Below are positions 26,039 to 35,044 of a stretch of DNA of 64,000 nucleotides, piece after piece; positions within the stretch are counted from its first letter, which is position 1, and every line of letters begins with the position of its first letter. A program made the translations under genes and the position numbers. Below the pieces are notes generated by a model, which saw only the letters and a list, made by a program, of their open reading frames with translations, was not told the DNA's origin and did not search any database. Source of the DNA: Nonomuraea sp. MG754425 (lineage in GTDB: Bacteria; Actinomycetota; Actinomycetes; Streptosporangiales; Streptosporangiaceae); the NCBI RefSeq assembly GCF_021699195.1, contig NZ_SSXE01000002.1:62001-126000 (forward strand), written 5' to 3'.

Positions 26039-27862
26039 TCAATGCCGGCCGGGCTCGGGCAGGTCGAGGCCGGCCAGGCCGGGGATCACCGCCGCCCATC
26101 CGTCGGGGGTGTGACCGACGGGGGCGGTGAGGGCGGCCCGGGGGTCGAGGGGCGGGCCGGCCAGCTCCAGCCCGCTCACCCTGGGTTCGAGCGCGGCGGC
26201 CAGGCGGGCCAGCAGCCCCGGGCGCTCCCCCTCGGCGTACAGGGTCAGGCGGCGGCGCGCGGGCGCCAGCTCCGGCGTGGCCCAGGCGAACTCCACGGCC
26301 CGCAGCACGTCGTAGACCTGCCCGGCGGCCAGGCTGTCGCCCAGCCAGAGCAGGTCCGTCATCAGCTTGTAGGTGGTGCCGAAGTAGCGGTCGTCCGGCC
26401 GGGCGTTGACGGGGGCGGGGGCCAGCGCGCCCACGCCGCGCACGTCGAGGCAGAGGACGAGACGTCCCGGCGGCAGCGGGTGCGGGAGTGCGGCCGTGCC
26501 GCCCTCCAGCAGCGCGATGACCAGTTCCTCGGCCCCGGCGCCCGCGAGCACGCCGCAGCCCCACAGGTCCGCCTCCGAGCGCCAGAACACCTGCCTGACG
26601 CCGTCCGCGCGGTCGAACCAGCGGGGGAAGAACTCCTCGGGCGGGCGGCGGTGCGCGAACACCCGCTCGGCCAGCCAGCGCGTGTCCCTGCGCACCACGG
26701 GTTCGCGCAGGTTGAGGTCCCTGAGGTGGGCGGAGCCCGGGAAGACGCCGGCCGGGGTGCAGCGCAGCGCCCGCTCGGGCAGCGGCTCGGGCTCGGCGTC
26801 GTCGGTGACCGCACCGCCCAGCTCGCGGGCCAGGAACGCGACCGCCGCCCTGGCCAGCTCCGGGAAGTAGCCGTGCGGCACGGGAGCCCGGACCAGCTCC
26901 GGCCGGTCGGGGGCGCCCAGCAGGCCGTAGATCCGGCGGGCCCGCCGTACCGTGGCGACGGTGCCCTCGACGGGGAAGAAGTCGTAGTCGGCCGCCAGCA
27001 CCAGCACCGGCTTCGGAGCCATGGCGATGAGCAGGTCCTCGTGGTCGACGCCGCCCAGCGTGCCGCCCGGCAGCACCTGCTCGGCGTCCTGGGCCTGCCC
27101 CGACCAGAGGTAGCTCTCGCGGCTGGTCACGAAGGTGCCGGGCGCGGCGGCGGCCAGCCGGGGCTCCAGCGCCATCATCAGCGTGGTGAGCGTGCCGCCG
27201 CCGCTGTTGCCGGTGATCCCGAGGCGCGCCGGGTCCACCTCGGGCCGGGAGCACAGGTAGTCGATGCCGCGCATGGCGTCGTGGACGAAGTGCCGCGCCA
27301 CCGAACGCCCGGCCCACCAGCACTGCACGCCCGCGTCGGTGTGCTCGGACACCCCGCCGTCGTCGCGGGACGCGCCGGCGCGCTCGCCCTGGCCGACGGG
27401 GTCCATGGCCAGCACGACCAGCCCGGCCCTGGCCAGGCGGGCGCAGACGGCCTGGTAGGTGGGGTGCGCCTTGGCCTGCGGGCCGTGCCCGCACACGAAG
27501 AGCACCGCGCCCGCCGGCTCCGTCACCGTGGCGGGACGCCACAGGTTGGCGGGCACGGCCACGCCCGGCGCGGTGGTCAGCAGCAGCCGCTCGACGTCGA
27601 TGCCGTCGAGCCTGGTCACGCCCCGCGCCTCGGCCTGCGGCGGGCCCGGCTCGGCGGCGGGCAGGCCGCCGAGCGAGTCGAGCACCTGCGCCCTGATGGC
27701 GGCCTGGCGCCCGGCGACCTGCTCGGGCGTGGACAGCGCGTCGTTGACCGCGCGCCAGTGCCCCAGCCGCTCGATCGTGCGCCGGTAGACGTGCGCCTGC
27801 AGGTCGTGGCTGGTGTCGAACCGCCCGTCGAGGTGCGGCCCGAAGCCGTGGACCGTCGTCAT
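26039..27862 (-). CDS. Large alpha/beta-hydrolase, acetyl-esterase-like
   Basis: A 607-residue protein. A helical N-terminus (1-95) precedes an alpha/beta-hydrolase domain with VLFVCGHGPQAKAH (oxyanion), the nucleophile elbow TGNSGGG (Ser near 220) and PKPVLVLAADYDFFP carrying the likely acid. The C-terminal 230 residues form a second, less clear domain. This layout occurs in acetylxylan-esterase-like proteins of glycan clusters, and there is no signal peptide. ATG 27862 overlaps the lacI stop (ATGA), so the two genes are co-translated and share the LacI-type promoter. Likely role is removal of ester groups from the glycan; the exact substrate is unknown. Confidence 0.78.
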   Translation of the reverse strand: MTTVHGFGPHLDGRFDTSHDLQAHVYRRTIERLGHWRAVNDALSTPEQVAGRQAAIRAQVLDSLGGLPAAEPGPPQAEARGVTRLDGIDVERLLLTTAPGVAVPANLWRPATVTEPAGAVLFVCGHGPQAKAHPTYQAVCARLARAGLVVLAMDPVGQGERAGASRDDGGVSEHTDAGVQCWWAGRSVARHFVHDAMRGIDYLCSRPEVDPARLGITGNSGGGTLTTLMMALEPRLAAAAPGTFVTSRESYLWSGQAQDAEQVLPGGTLGGVDHEDLLIAMAPKPVLVLAADYDFFPVEGTVATVRRARRIYGLLGAPDRPELVRAPVPHGYFPELARAAVAFLARELGGAVTDDAEPEPLPERALRCTPAGVFPGSAHLRDLNLREPVVRRDTRWLAERVFAHRRPPEEFFPRWFDRADGVRQVFWRSEADLWGCGVLAGAGAEELVIALLEGGTAALPHPLPPGRLVLCLDVRGVGALAPAPVNARPDDRYFGTTYKLMTDLLWLGDSLAAGQVYDVLRAVEFAWATPELAPARRRLTLYAEGERPGLLARLAAALEPRVSGLELAGPPLDPRAALTAPVGHTPDGWAAVIPGLAGLDLPEPGRH

Positions 27863-28848
27863 CGCCGCTCCGGCGCCGGCCCCGTCGAGCTGCGCACCAC
27901 GAGGTAGGTCTCCAGCTCGACCAGCGGGGCCGGGTCGTCCGTGCCGTCCAGCACGTCGAGCAGCAGGTCGACGGCCGTGGCCCCGGCCTCCGCGCCCGGC
28001 ACGTGGATGGAGGTGAGCGTCGGGTAGGCCACCCCCGACAGCGGGCTGTCGTCGATGCCGATGACGCTCAGGTCTCGTCCGACGCTCTGGCCGCGCTCGG
28101 CCATCCGCGCCATGACGCCCATCGCGATCAGGTCGTCGTAGGCGACGACGGCCGTGACCGGGCTGCCGTACAGCAGGTCGGCGGCCTGCACCCCCGCCTG
28201 GACCTGCGGCTCGAACGGGCCGAACACGGTCAGCTCGGCCCCGAGGTGCGCGCAGGCGTCGGTCATCGCGGCGCCGCGCTGCTTGTTGGACCACGAGCGG
28301 CGCGGGCCGGACAGGTAGCCGATGGCGCGGTGGCCGAGCGCGACGAGGTGCTCGACGGCCTGCCGGACGCCGTCGGCGTTGTCGATGATGACCGTCGGCG
28401 CGCCGGGCACGTGCCGGTTGACGAACACGGTCGGCCCGAGTGCGCCGATCTCGCCGATCTTGGCCTCGGTGGTGCGCGGCGAGACCATGACGAGCCCGTC
28501 GACCTGCTTGGCGAGCACCCGGGCGCGCTCCAGCTCGTCGGCGGGCCGCTCGTCGGTGTCGGCCAGCACCACCGCCAGGTCCTTGCGCGCCGCGCGGGCC
28601 TGCACCGCCTTGATGATCGGCGGGAAGAACGGGTTGGCGACGTCGGGCACGATGAGCCCGATCGTGCCGGTGCGTCCCATGGACAACGAGCGCGCCACCC
28701 GGTTGGGGGTGTAGCCCAGCTCGCGGGCCACGCGCTGCACCTTGTCGCGGGTCTGGGCGCTGACCCGGCCCGGGTCCGACAGCGCGCGTGACACCGTGGA
28801 CGGCGACAGCCCACACGCCTCCGCCACCTCGGCCAGCGTGACGGTCAT
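27859..28848 (-). CDS. LacI-family regulator of the glycan regulon
   Basis: A 329-residue LacI-type repressor. The N-terminal helix-turn-helix (TLAEVAEACGLSPSTVSRAL) is followed by the hinge helix ARSLSMGRTG and a periplasmic-binding-protein-like effector domain to the end. ATG 28848 follows GGGAAGGTGG and is preferred to 28920. Palindromes GCAAGCGCTTGC and GCAAGCGGTTGT lie just upstream. The same sites occur before the transporter operon and between nagA and the SDR gene, so this protein is the probable repressor of all three arms as well as of itself. The inducer is likely a sugar or sugar phosphate of the pathway. Confidence 0.92.
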   Translation of the reverse strand: MTVTLAEVAEACGLSPSTVSRALSDPGRVSAQTRDKVQRVARELGYTPNRVARSLSMGRTGTIGLIVPDVANPFFPPIIKAVQARAARKDLAVVLADTDERPADELERARVLAKQVDGLVMVSPRTTEAKIGEIGALGPTVFVNRHVPGAPTVIIDNADGVRQAVEHLVALGHRAIGYLSGPRRSWSNKQRGAAMTDACAHLGAELTVFGPFEPQVQAGVQAADLLYGSPVTAVVAYDDLIAMGVMARMAERGQSVGRDLSVIGIDDSPLSGVAYPTLTSIHVPGAEAGATAVDLLLDVLDGTDDPAPLVELETYLVVRSSTGPAPERR

Positions 28849-28875
28849 GACCACCTTCCCTTCCTCGACGAGTTC

Positions 28876-28944
28876 GCAAGCGCTTGCGGGAAGCCTCCCA
28901 CAATCCTCTCCGATCCCCACCTATTTCGCATCGCAAGCGGTTGT
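28876..28944 (-). promoter_or_regulatory. Paired LacI operators upstream of lacI
   Basis: GCAAGCGCTTGC at 28876-28887 (with flanks, CGCAAGCGCTTGCG at 28875-28888 is a perfect 14-bp palindrome) and GCAAGCGGTTGT at 28933-28944, 57 bp apart. The second overlaps the 3' end of the upstream Gfo/Idh gene. Confidence 0.8.
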
Positions 28945-30132
28945 GAGCAGAGCCTCGACATCGACGGCCGCGCCGGTCAGCGACGACCTGCGCACCCCTT
29001 CGCCGAGCGCCACCGCCCACGCCGCCTCCGCGGCGTCCGCCAGCCCCGCGCCGTCCTCGGTGAACAGCTCGCGCACCAACGGCCCGTCGGCTCCGAGATG
29101 GCCGCCGTCCTCCCCGTCCACCTCGATGTCGCGGCGCTCGCCGAACATCGGGTACAGCACGACGGGCAGCCCTTCGGGACCCGACTGCCTGCCGTACTCC
29201 AGGCTGGTCTCGATGCGGCCGTGCGTGCCGTTGATCCCCAGCCGGTAGCCCTCCCACGGCGCGGAGAACTGGATGGAGTACGACAGGTGCGCGCCGCCAC
29301 GGTAACGCACCAGCGCCGCGTAGTTGTCCTCGATGTCGATCTCGGCGTCGTAGATGTAACGTTCGGGCCCGTCGTACTGGTGGCCGCGCAACTCCGGCAG
29401 TTCGGCGCCCTCCTCCTGCCAGCGCCGCCCGTACGGGCACCGGTCCCGTTGCGCGGACACCGGCAGCGCGGCCCCGGGGTTGTGCGGGCTGTCCGCGCCG
29501 AAGTACGCGCGCGAGCCCGAGGCGAACACCTGCCGGGGCACGTCGCCCAGCCACCAGCCGACCAGGTCGAAGTGGTGGCAGCTCTTGTGCACCTGGAGCC
29601 CGCCCGACAGCTCCGCCCGCCGGTTCCAGCGCCGGAAGTAGCTGGCCCCGTGGAGCGTCTCGACGTTCCAGACCAGCTCGACGCCGAGCACCCGGCCGAT
29701 CGCGCCCTCGTCGAGCAGGCGCTTGATGAGCCGGTGGCGGGGGGCGTAGCGCAGGTTGTGGGCGACCCGCACCTGGCCGGGCGCGGCCTGCGCGAGCACG
29801 CGGGCGGCGTCGGCGGCGGTGGTCACCATGGGCTTCTCGCAGATCACCCGCAGGCCGTGCCGGACGCCCGCCATGATCGCCTCGGCGTGGGTGTGGTCGG
29901 GCCCGGCCACCAGCAGCGTGTCGGGACGGGCGTCCGCGACCATGCGGTCGAAGTCGCCGGGCGCGTACCAGGCCAGGCGGTCGTCGAACTCCGCCACCCG
30001 GTCCCGGTCGGGGTCCACGACCGCGACCAGGTCGCCGTGGTCCGCGTACGGGCCGAGCAGCGGCCGGGCGAACACCGACATGGCCCGCGCGCTCATCCCC
30101 GACAGCGCGTAGCGCCTGCCGTTACCGGACAT
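28921..30132 (-). CDS. Gfo/Idh/MocA-family sugar oxidoreductase
   Basis: A 403-residue NAD(P)-dependent oxidoreductase. It has a Rossmann-like domain at 1-125 with VAVVDPD, TLLVAGPDHTHAEAI and the family's ICEKPMVT motif, where the Lys contacts the nucleotide. The C-terminal sheet domain has the HKSCHHFDLVGWWLGD histidine helix. The N-terminal Gly-rich loop is degraded (RRYALSGMSARAMS), as in some inositol- or hexosamine-type relatives. It is the last gene of the nagA operon and overlaps nagB by 11 nt. It may oxidise or epimerise a sugar of the glycan; the substrate is not identifiable. Confidence 0.85.
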   Translation of the reverse strand: MSGNGRRYALSGMSARAMSVFARPLLGPYADHGDLVAVVDPDRDRVAEFDDRLAWYAPGDFDRMVADARPDTLLVAGPDHTHAEAIMAGVRHGLRVICEKPMVTTAADAARVLAQAAPGQVRVAHNLRYAPRHRLIKRLLDEGAIGRVLGVELVWNVETLHGASYFRRWNRRAELSGGLQVHKSCHHFDLVGWWLGDVPRQVFASGSRAYFGADSPHNPGAALPVSAQRDRCPYGRRWQEEGAELPELRGHQYDGPERYIYDAEIDIEDNYAALVRYRGGAHLSYSIQFSAPWEGYRLGINGTHGRIETSLEYGRQSGPEGLPVVLYPMFGERRDIEVDGEDGGHLGADGPLVRELFTEDGAGLADAAEAAWAVALGEGVRRSSLTGAAVDVEALLTTACDAK

Positions 30133-30910
30133 GGGCCACATCCGGTACGAGAGCCGCGGAGCCGGGGTCGAGGAAGAGCACCGCGCCCGGCGTCCCGCGC
30201 AGGAATGTCGCGGGGCAGTGCGCGCCGACCGGCCCGAGCAGGCTGTCCCTGACGGCCTCGGCCTTGCGCCTCTCGGGCACGACTGCCTGCACGACCGACG
30301 CGCTGAGCAGCGCGGGCACGGTCAGCGTGATGGCGGTGGCGGGCACGTCGGCGACCGTGGCGAAGTGGCCCTCCCCGACCTGCTGCAGCCGCGACCGCTC
30401 GGCGAGGGTGATGACCTTCACCCACTGCGGGTCGGCGAGGTCGGCCTCGTGGGGCTCGTTGAAGGCCAGGTGGCCGTTCTCGCCGATGCCCAGGCAGACC
30501 AGGTCGAGCGGGGCGGCACGCAGCAGATCGGCGTAGCGGACGCACTCGGCCTCGGCGTCGGGGGCCTCGCCGTCGATGTAGTGCACGGCGGCGGGGCCGA
30601 AGGGGTCGGCCACGTTCTCCTTGATCCAGCGGCGGAACGAGGCGGGGTGGGCGGCCGGGAGGCCGACGTACTCGTCCATGTGGAAGACGGTGACCGACTC
30701 CCACGGCACCTCCTCCTCGCGCAGCGCCCGGATGAAGCCGAGCTGCGAGTTGCCGGTGGCGATGACCACCCGTGCCGTGCCGCCGGCCGCGACGCGCTCG
30801 CGCAGCACGCCGGCGGTGTGCCGGGCTGCGGCGGCGGCGAGCGCCGTCTGGTCGGCGTGCACGCCGACGGCCAGGTGCCCCGCGTCGAACCGGGCGAGAG
30901 GCTGGGTCAC
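30122..30910 (-). CDS. nagB: Glucosamine-6-phosphate deaminase
   Basis: A 262-residue deaminase that turns glucosamine 6-phosphate into fructose 6-phosphate and ammonia. Visible are VVIATGNS (phosphate loop), FHMDEYVGL with the catalytic Asp, SFRRWI, and GIGENGHLAFNEP with the ring-opening His and Glu. Asn in place of Asp in that last motif is also usual in Bacillus NagB. Length matches the family. The GTG start at 30910 overlaps the preceding stop by 3 nt, in line with strong coupling. There is no regulatory C-terminal extension as in E. coli NagB. Confidence 0.92.
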   Translation of the reverse strand: MTQPLARFDAGHLAVGVHADQTALAAAAARHTAGVLRERVAAGGTARVVIATGNSQLGFIRALREEEVPWESVTVFHMDEYVGLPAAHPASFRRWIKENVADPFGPAAVHYIDGEAPDAEAECVRYADLLRAAPLDLVCLGIGENGHLAFNEPHEADLADPQWVKVITLAERSRLQQVGEGHFATVADVPATAITLTVPALLSASVVQAVVPERRKAEAVRDSLLGPVGAHCPATFLRGTPGAVLFLDPGSAALVPDVAHVR

Positions 30911-32223
30911 AGTGTGAGTTCCTTTCTGATGAGCTCCCCGGCTCCGTGCCGGGCCATGGCGCGCAGGTCCGCGCGGAGCAGGTCGGTGAAGCGCCGCTCG
31001 TGCGGCAGGTCGTGGCCGAAGACGTCGTCCGCCCCGAGCAGGGCGTCGAGGTGCCGCGCGGGCTCGCCTCGGGCGAGTTCCCGCAGCCTGGCCGCGCTCG
31101 GGTCGGTGACCTCCACGGGACGCCCGTCGTCGGCCGTCCCGGTGACGACGTGCCGCAGCCAGGCGGCGACCGCCAGGCCGGCCCAGCGCGGTTCGGCCCC
31201 CGCGGCCAGCCGTTCCCGCACGGTGCCGAGCAGCCTGATCGGCACCTTGAGCGAGCCGTCGGCGGCCACCTGGGCGCAGCGGTGGCCCAGGGCGGGGTTG
31301 CGCATGCGGCGCAGCACGGTGGCCGCGTACTCCCCCAGGTCGGTGCCGGGCGGCGGGTCGAGCGTGGGCAGCACGTCGCGGTGGGCGAGCGACTCGGCGA
31401 AGGCCGCCAGCGCCGGATCGTCGAGCGCCTGGTCGATGCGGTCGTGCCCGGTGAGCGCCCCGGCGTAGGCCAGCGCGCTGTGCACCCCGTTGAGCACCCT
31501 GATCTTGGCCCGCTCGTGGCGGGCGACGTCGTCGGTGAAGAGCGCGCCGGCCCGCTCCCAGCCGGGACGCCCGCCGGGAAAGTGATCCTGCAACACCCAC
31601 ATCCGGTACGGCTCCGCCACCACGGCCGCCCCGTCCGGCGCTCCGGCCAGTTCGGCGGCCAGCGCGTGGTCGGCCGGGCTCGTGGCCGGCACGATGCGGT
31701 CCACCACGGTGGCGGGGAAGGCGACGTCGTCCGCCACCCAGGCGGCCGTGCGGTCGTCGCAGGCCGTCAGCACGGCGCGCCTGGTCGCCGGGCCGTTGCC
31801 GGGCAGGTTGTCGCAGCACACCACCGCCAGCGGCGGCCCGCCCGCCGCCGCGCGGGCCGCGAGGCCGTCGGCCAGCAGCCGTACGGGAGCGCCGTGCGAG
31901 GTGTCGGCGTACGCCTTCTCGGTGATCGTCAACGTGACCACGCGGGTCGCGGGGTCGGCCAGCCGGGCGATCACCTCGGCCCGCTGCGTGGGGGCGTGCA
32001 GCGTGCGCCGGATCGCGGTGACCGGCTCGGTCCAGGCCCGGTCGTGCTCGCGGACCAGCACGTTGTAGCGGTGGCCCTGGGCGCGCAGCGCCTCGACCAC
32101 CCCCGCCGAGCGGGGCGCGACCGCGCAGACGCCCCAGTCGTCCCCCGCCAGGTGGGTGTAGACGGCCTGGTGGGCGCGGTGGAAAGCCCCCAGGCCGAAG
32201 TGCAGCACGCCCTCGCCGCCCAT
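30907..32223 (-). CDS. Mannitol-dehydrogenase-family oxidoreductase (UxaB/UxuB-like)
   Basis: A 438-residue polyol/uronate dehydrogenase. The NAD-binding N-terminus has the signature HFGLGAFHRAHQAVY. Later come CCDNLPGNG, the family's WVLQDHFPGGRP and the catalytic K...N..H helix KIRVLNGVHSALAYAG. The family covers mannitol dehydrogenase, fructuronate reductase and tagaturonate reductase. Because the gene upstream encodes an altronate-dehydratase-like protein, tagaturonate reductase (tagaturonate to altronate) is the best guess. It starts one base from the upstream stop and overlaps nagB. Confidence 0.88.
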   Translation of the reverse strand: MGGEGVLHFGLGAFHRAHQAVYTHLAGDDWGVCAVAPRSAGVVEALRAQGHRYNVLVREHDRAWTEPVTAIRRTLHAPTQRAEVIARLADPATRVVTLTITEKAYADTSHGAPVRLLADGLAARAAAGGPPLAVVCCDNLPGNGPATRRAVLTACDDRTAAWVADDVAFPATVVDRIVPATSPADHALAAELAGAPDGAAVVAEPYRMWVLQDHFPGGRPGWERAGALFTDDVARHERAKIRVLNGVHSALAYAGALTGHDRIDQALDDPALAAFAESLAHRDVLPTLDPPPGTDLGEYAATVLRRMRNPALGHRCAQVAADGSLKVPIRLLGTVRERLAAGAEPRWAGLAVAAWLRHVVTGTADDGRPVEVTDPSAARLRELARGEPARHLDALLGADDVFGHDLPHERRFTDLLRADLRAMARHGAGELIRKELTL

Positions 32224-33710
32224 CACATCACCGCGCCGATCTGCCACGGGACGAACTCCTCCGCGCCGACGCCCAGTTCCTCGCTGCGGGTGCGCCGGCC
32301 GGAGGCGACCTCCAGCAGCAGGTCGAACAGGCGTGACCCGGCCGCGTGCAGGTCCTCCTCGCCGTCGGCGATCGTGCCGCAGTTGAGGTCCATGTCGTCG
32401 GCCAGCCGCCGGTACATCTCGGTGTTGGTGGCCACCTTGACGCTGGGCACGGGGCGGCAGCCGTACACCGAGCCCCGGCCGGTGGTGAAGCAGATCAGGT
32501 TGGCTCCGCCGGCCACCATGCCGGTGGCCGAGACGGGGTCGTAGCCGGGGGTGTCCATGAAGACGAGGCCGCGTTCGGTGACGGGCTCGGCGTACTCGTA
32601 GACGGCGGTCAGCGGGCTGGTGCCGCCCTTGGTCACCGCGCCGAGCGACTTCTCCAGGATCGTGGTGATGCCGCCCGCGCGGTTGCCGGGCGACGGGTTG
32701 TGGTCCATGCTGCCGCCGTGGGTCGCCACGTACTCGCGCCACCAGGCGATGCGCGCCATGAGCCGGTCGGCGACCTCCGGGCGGGCGGCCCGCTCGGCGA
32801 GCAGGTGCTCGGCGCCGTAGATCTCCGGGGTCTCGCCCAGGATCGCCGTGCCGCCCTGGGCCACCAGCAGGTCGGCGGCGACGCCGAGCGCCGGGTTGGC
32901 GGTCAGGCCCGAGTAGCCGTCGGAGCCGCCGCACTGCAGGCCCAGCACCAGTTCCGCGGCGGCCACCGGGGTACGGCGGGCGGCGCCCGCCTCGGCGGCC
33001 ACCTCCGTCAGCGCCGACACGGCGGCGGCCACGGTGCCGGCGGTGCCGCCGTGCTCCTGGATCGTGAGCGCGGGCACCGGCAGGTCGAGCGCGGAGATCT
33101 GGTTCACCTCGCAGCCCAGCCCGATCATGACGAGGCCGGCGAAGTTGGGGTGCCGGGCGTAGCCCTCCAGCGTGCGGCGCAGGATCGCCTGGCCCTCGCC
33201 GTCCTCGGCCAGGCCGCAGCCGGTGCCGTGGGTGAGCGCGACGACGCCGTCCACGCCGGGCGGCGGCGCGGCCGACAGGCGCTGGGCGGCGAGCTTCGCG
33301 ACGGTGGCCGAGCAGTTGACCGACGTGAGGATGCCCAGGTAGTTGCGGGTGCCGACGCCGCCGTCCGGGCGCACGTAACCGTCGAAGGTGGCCGCCGGAC
33401 GGGCGGGCAGGCGCTCCGGGGCCGTCCCGGACGCCTCCAGGCGGTCCTGGTCGTCCTCGTAGGCGAGGTTGTGGGTGTGGACGTGCGCGCCCGCGGCGAT
33501 GTCCGCGCCCGCCACGCCGATGCGCTGGCCGTACTTGCGGACCCAGGTGCCGCGGGGCAGCGCGCGTAAGGCCAGCTTGTGCCCGCGCGGGACGGCCCCG
33601 GTGACCGCCAGCCACCCGCCTCCGGCGCGCACCCTCTCACCCGCCTCGAGATCGCGCAGCGCGACGGCGACGTCGTCGTCCGCGCGCAGCAGCAGTACGT
33701 CCTCAGTCAT
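32223..33710 (-). CDS. Altronate dehydratase-like protein (UxaA/GarD family)
   Basis: A 495-residue protein of full family length. The N-terminal SAF domain (1-90, KLALRALPRGTWVRKYGQRI) is fused to the large dehydratase domain with GTRNYLGILTSVNCSA, THGTGCG, GLQCGGSDGYSG, MDHNPSPGNRAGG and CFTTGRGS. Cysteines and the Asp/His residues of these motifs bind the Fe2+/Mn2+ of the family. UxaA converts D-altronate to 2-keto-3-deoxygluconate; GarD acts on galactarate. With a reductase next to it, the altronate route is favoured. It overlaps nagA by 8 nt. Confidence 0.88.
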   Translation of the reverse strand: MTEDVLLLRADDDVAVALRDLEAGERVRAGGGWLAVTGAVPRGHKLALRALPRGTWVRKYGQRIGVAGADIAAGAHVHTHNLAYEDDQDRLEASGTAPERLPARPAATFDGYVRPDGGVGTRNYLGILTSVNCSATVAKLAAQRLSAAPPPGVDGVVALTHGTGCGLAEDGEGQAILRRTLEGYARHPNFAGLVMIGLGCEVNQISALDLPVPALTIQEHGGTAGTVAAAVSALTEVAAEAGAARRTPVAAAELVLGLQCGGSDGYSGLTANPALGVAADLLVAQGGTAILGETPEIYGAEHLLAERAARPEVADRLMARIAWWREYVATHGGSMDHNPSPGNRAGGITTILEKSLGAVTKGGTSPLTAVYEYAEPVTERGLVFMDTPGYDPVSATGMVAGGANLICFTTGRGSVYGCRPVPSVKVATNTEMYRRLADDMDLNCGTIADGEEDLHAAGSRLFDLLLEVASGRRTRSEELGVGAEEFVPWQIGAVM

Positions 33711-34896
33711 GAGCTCTCTCCCCGATCCCGTCCTTGTCCACCACCCACCGGCCGCCCACGATCGTGGCGCGCGCGGTGAAGTCCTCGTCGAACAGCGCCA
33801 GGTCCGCCAGGTTGCCCGGCCGGATCGTGCCCTGGCGGCGCAGGCCGAGCACCCGTGCGGGCACGGAGGTGGCCGTCGCCACCGCCTCGTGCGCCGGCAG
33901 CCCCACCGCCGCGTGCAGGTGCCCGACCATCCGGTCGAGCCCGGTCGTGCTGCCCGCGAAGCAGCCCGCCGAGGGGAGCATGCCCACCCCGTCCTCGACG
34001 ACGCACTCCAGCGCGCCCAGCCGGTACGGCGTCCCGTCCGCGAGACCGGCCCCCGGCGTGGCGTCGGACACCGCGCAGAGCCGCCCGCCGAGGCAGCGCG
34101 CGGCGATGCGCAGCAGTTCGACCGGCAGGTGCCGGCCGTCGGCGATGACCTCCGCCGTCAGGCCGGTGGAGGCCAGCGACTCCTCCAGCAGGCCCGGCAC
34201 CCGCCAGGGACCCTCGCGGGTGAGCGACGACTGTCCGCTCCACAGGTGGGTGAGGTGGGTGACGCCGGCCGCGACGGCCTCGGCGAAGCTCGCGCCGCGC
34301 GCCTGGCTGTGCCCGATGGCGACGACCGTCCCCGCGGCGGCGAAGGCGCGGACGGCCTCGACGCCGCCGGGCAGCTCGGGCGCGAGAGTGATCATCGTGG
34401 GACGTCCCGCGGCCAGCAGCTTCTCGACCGCCCGCGCGGACGGAGGGATCAGCAGGGCCGGGTCGTGCGCCCCCGCCTGCTCGGGCGCGAGGAAGGGCCC
34501 CTCCAGGTGCACGCCGAGCAGGCGCGCGCCGTCGCCGGGGGGTTCGGCCGCCAGCGCCGCGCCGAAGGCCAGCGTCTCCGCGAGCGAGCCGAGCGCGGCG
34601 GTGGCCAGGGACGCCTGCATCGCCGTCACCCCGAACCCGGCGTGCGCGGCCAGCACGCTCTCGTACCCGGCGCGGCTGGGGGTGTCGAACCCGTGGCCCG
34701 CCGCCCCGTGGGCGTGCAGGTCGATCAGCCCCGGCGTCAGGTACCGGCCTCCCGCGTCGATCCTGGCCACTCCGGCCGGCAGGTCGCCGGGGGCGGTCAG
34801 GGCCTCGATGAGGCCGTCGCGCACCAGTACGGCCGACTCGCCGTCGATCCGGTCCTCCAGCACCACCCGGGCGCCGACGAGTGCGTATCCCTTCAT
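33703..34896 (-). CDS. nagA: N-acetylglucosamine-6-phosphate deacetylase
   Basis: A 397-residue metal-dependent amidohydrolase. DLHAHGAAGHGFDT carries the first metal His pair, HLEGPFL the Glu ligand, AIGHSQA and THLTHLWS the further His ligands, and SDATPGAG the catalytic Asp. It removes acetate from GlcNAc-6-phosphate (or the GalNAc isomer, as AgaA relatives do), feeding NagB. ATG 34896 (MKGYALVGAR) is the family start; 34962 would extend through an operator. It is the first gene of a five-gene operon under LacI-type control. No sugar kinase is encoded nearby, so phosphorylation must happen elsewhere. Confidence 0.92.
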   Translation of the reverse strand: MKGYALVGARVVLEDRIDGESAVLVRDGLIEALTAPGDLPAGVARIDAGGRYLTPGLIDLHAHGAAGHGFDTPSRAGYESVLAAHAGFGVTAMQASLATAALGSLAETLAFGAALAAEPPGDGARLLGVHLEGPFLAPEQAGAHDPALLIPPSARAVEKLLAAGRPTMITLAPELPGGVEAVRAFAAAGTVVAIGHSQARGASFAEAVAAGVTHLTHLWSGQSSLTREGPWRVPGLLEESLASTGLTAEVIADGRHLPVELLRIAARCLGGRLCAVSDATPGAGLADGTPYRLGALECVVEDGVGMLPSAGCFAGSTTGLDRMVGHLHAAVGLPAHEAVATATSVPARVLGLRRQGTIRPGNLADLALFDEDFTARATIVGGRWVVDKDGIGERAHD

Positions 34897-34910
34897 GTGA
34901 TCCTCTCGGT

Positions 34911-34989
34911 GCAAGCGGTTGCGCACCTTGTCTACCCCATGAAACGAGGTCCGATCAAGCATCGCATGGAAATTGCGGCAATCGCTTGC
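34911..34989. promoter_or_regulatory. Two LacI-type operators between divergent nagA and SDR genes
   Basis: GCAAGCGGTTGC at 34911-34922 and GCAATCGCTTGC at 34978-34989, 67 bp apart, in the 148-bp divergent gap. Each sits near one gene, and together they could repress both. Confidence 0.8.
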
Positions 34990-35044
34990 GCAACCCGTGC
35001 CCGCTCCCCCTAAGATCGAACGACATCACCGGGAAGGAGCGGCC

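Noticed and set aside
26042..27907. Long plus-strand open frame opposite the esterase and lacI
   Set aside because: Antisense shadow: the minus strand encodes clear hydrolase and LacI motifs, while this product has no recognisable fold.
30907..33615. One 902-residue protein covering altronate dehydratase and dehydrogenase regions
   Set aside because: Only the last 438 residues are a real protein (mannitol-dehydrogenase family); the first half is an out-of-frame reading of the UxaA-like gene.
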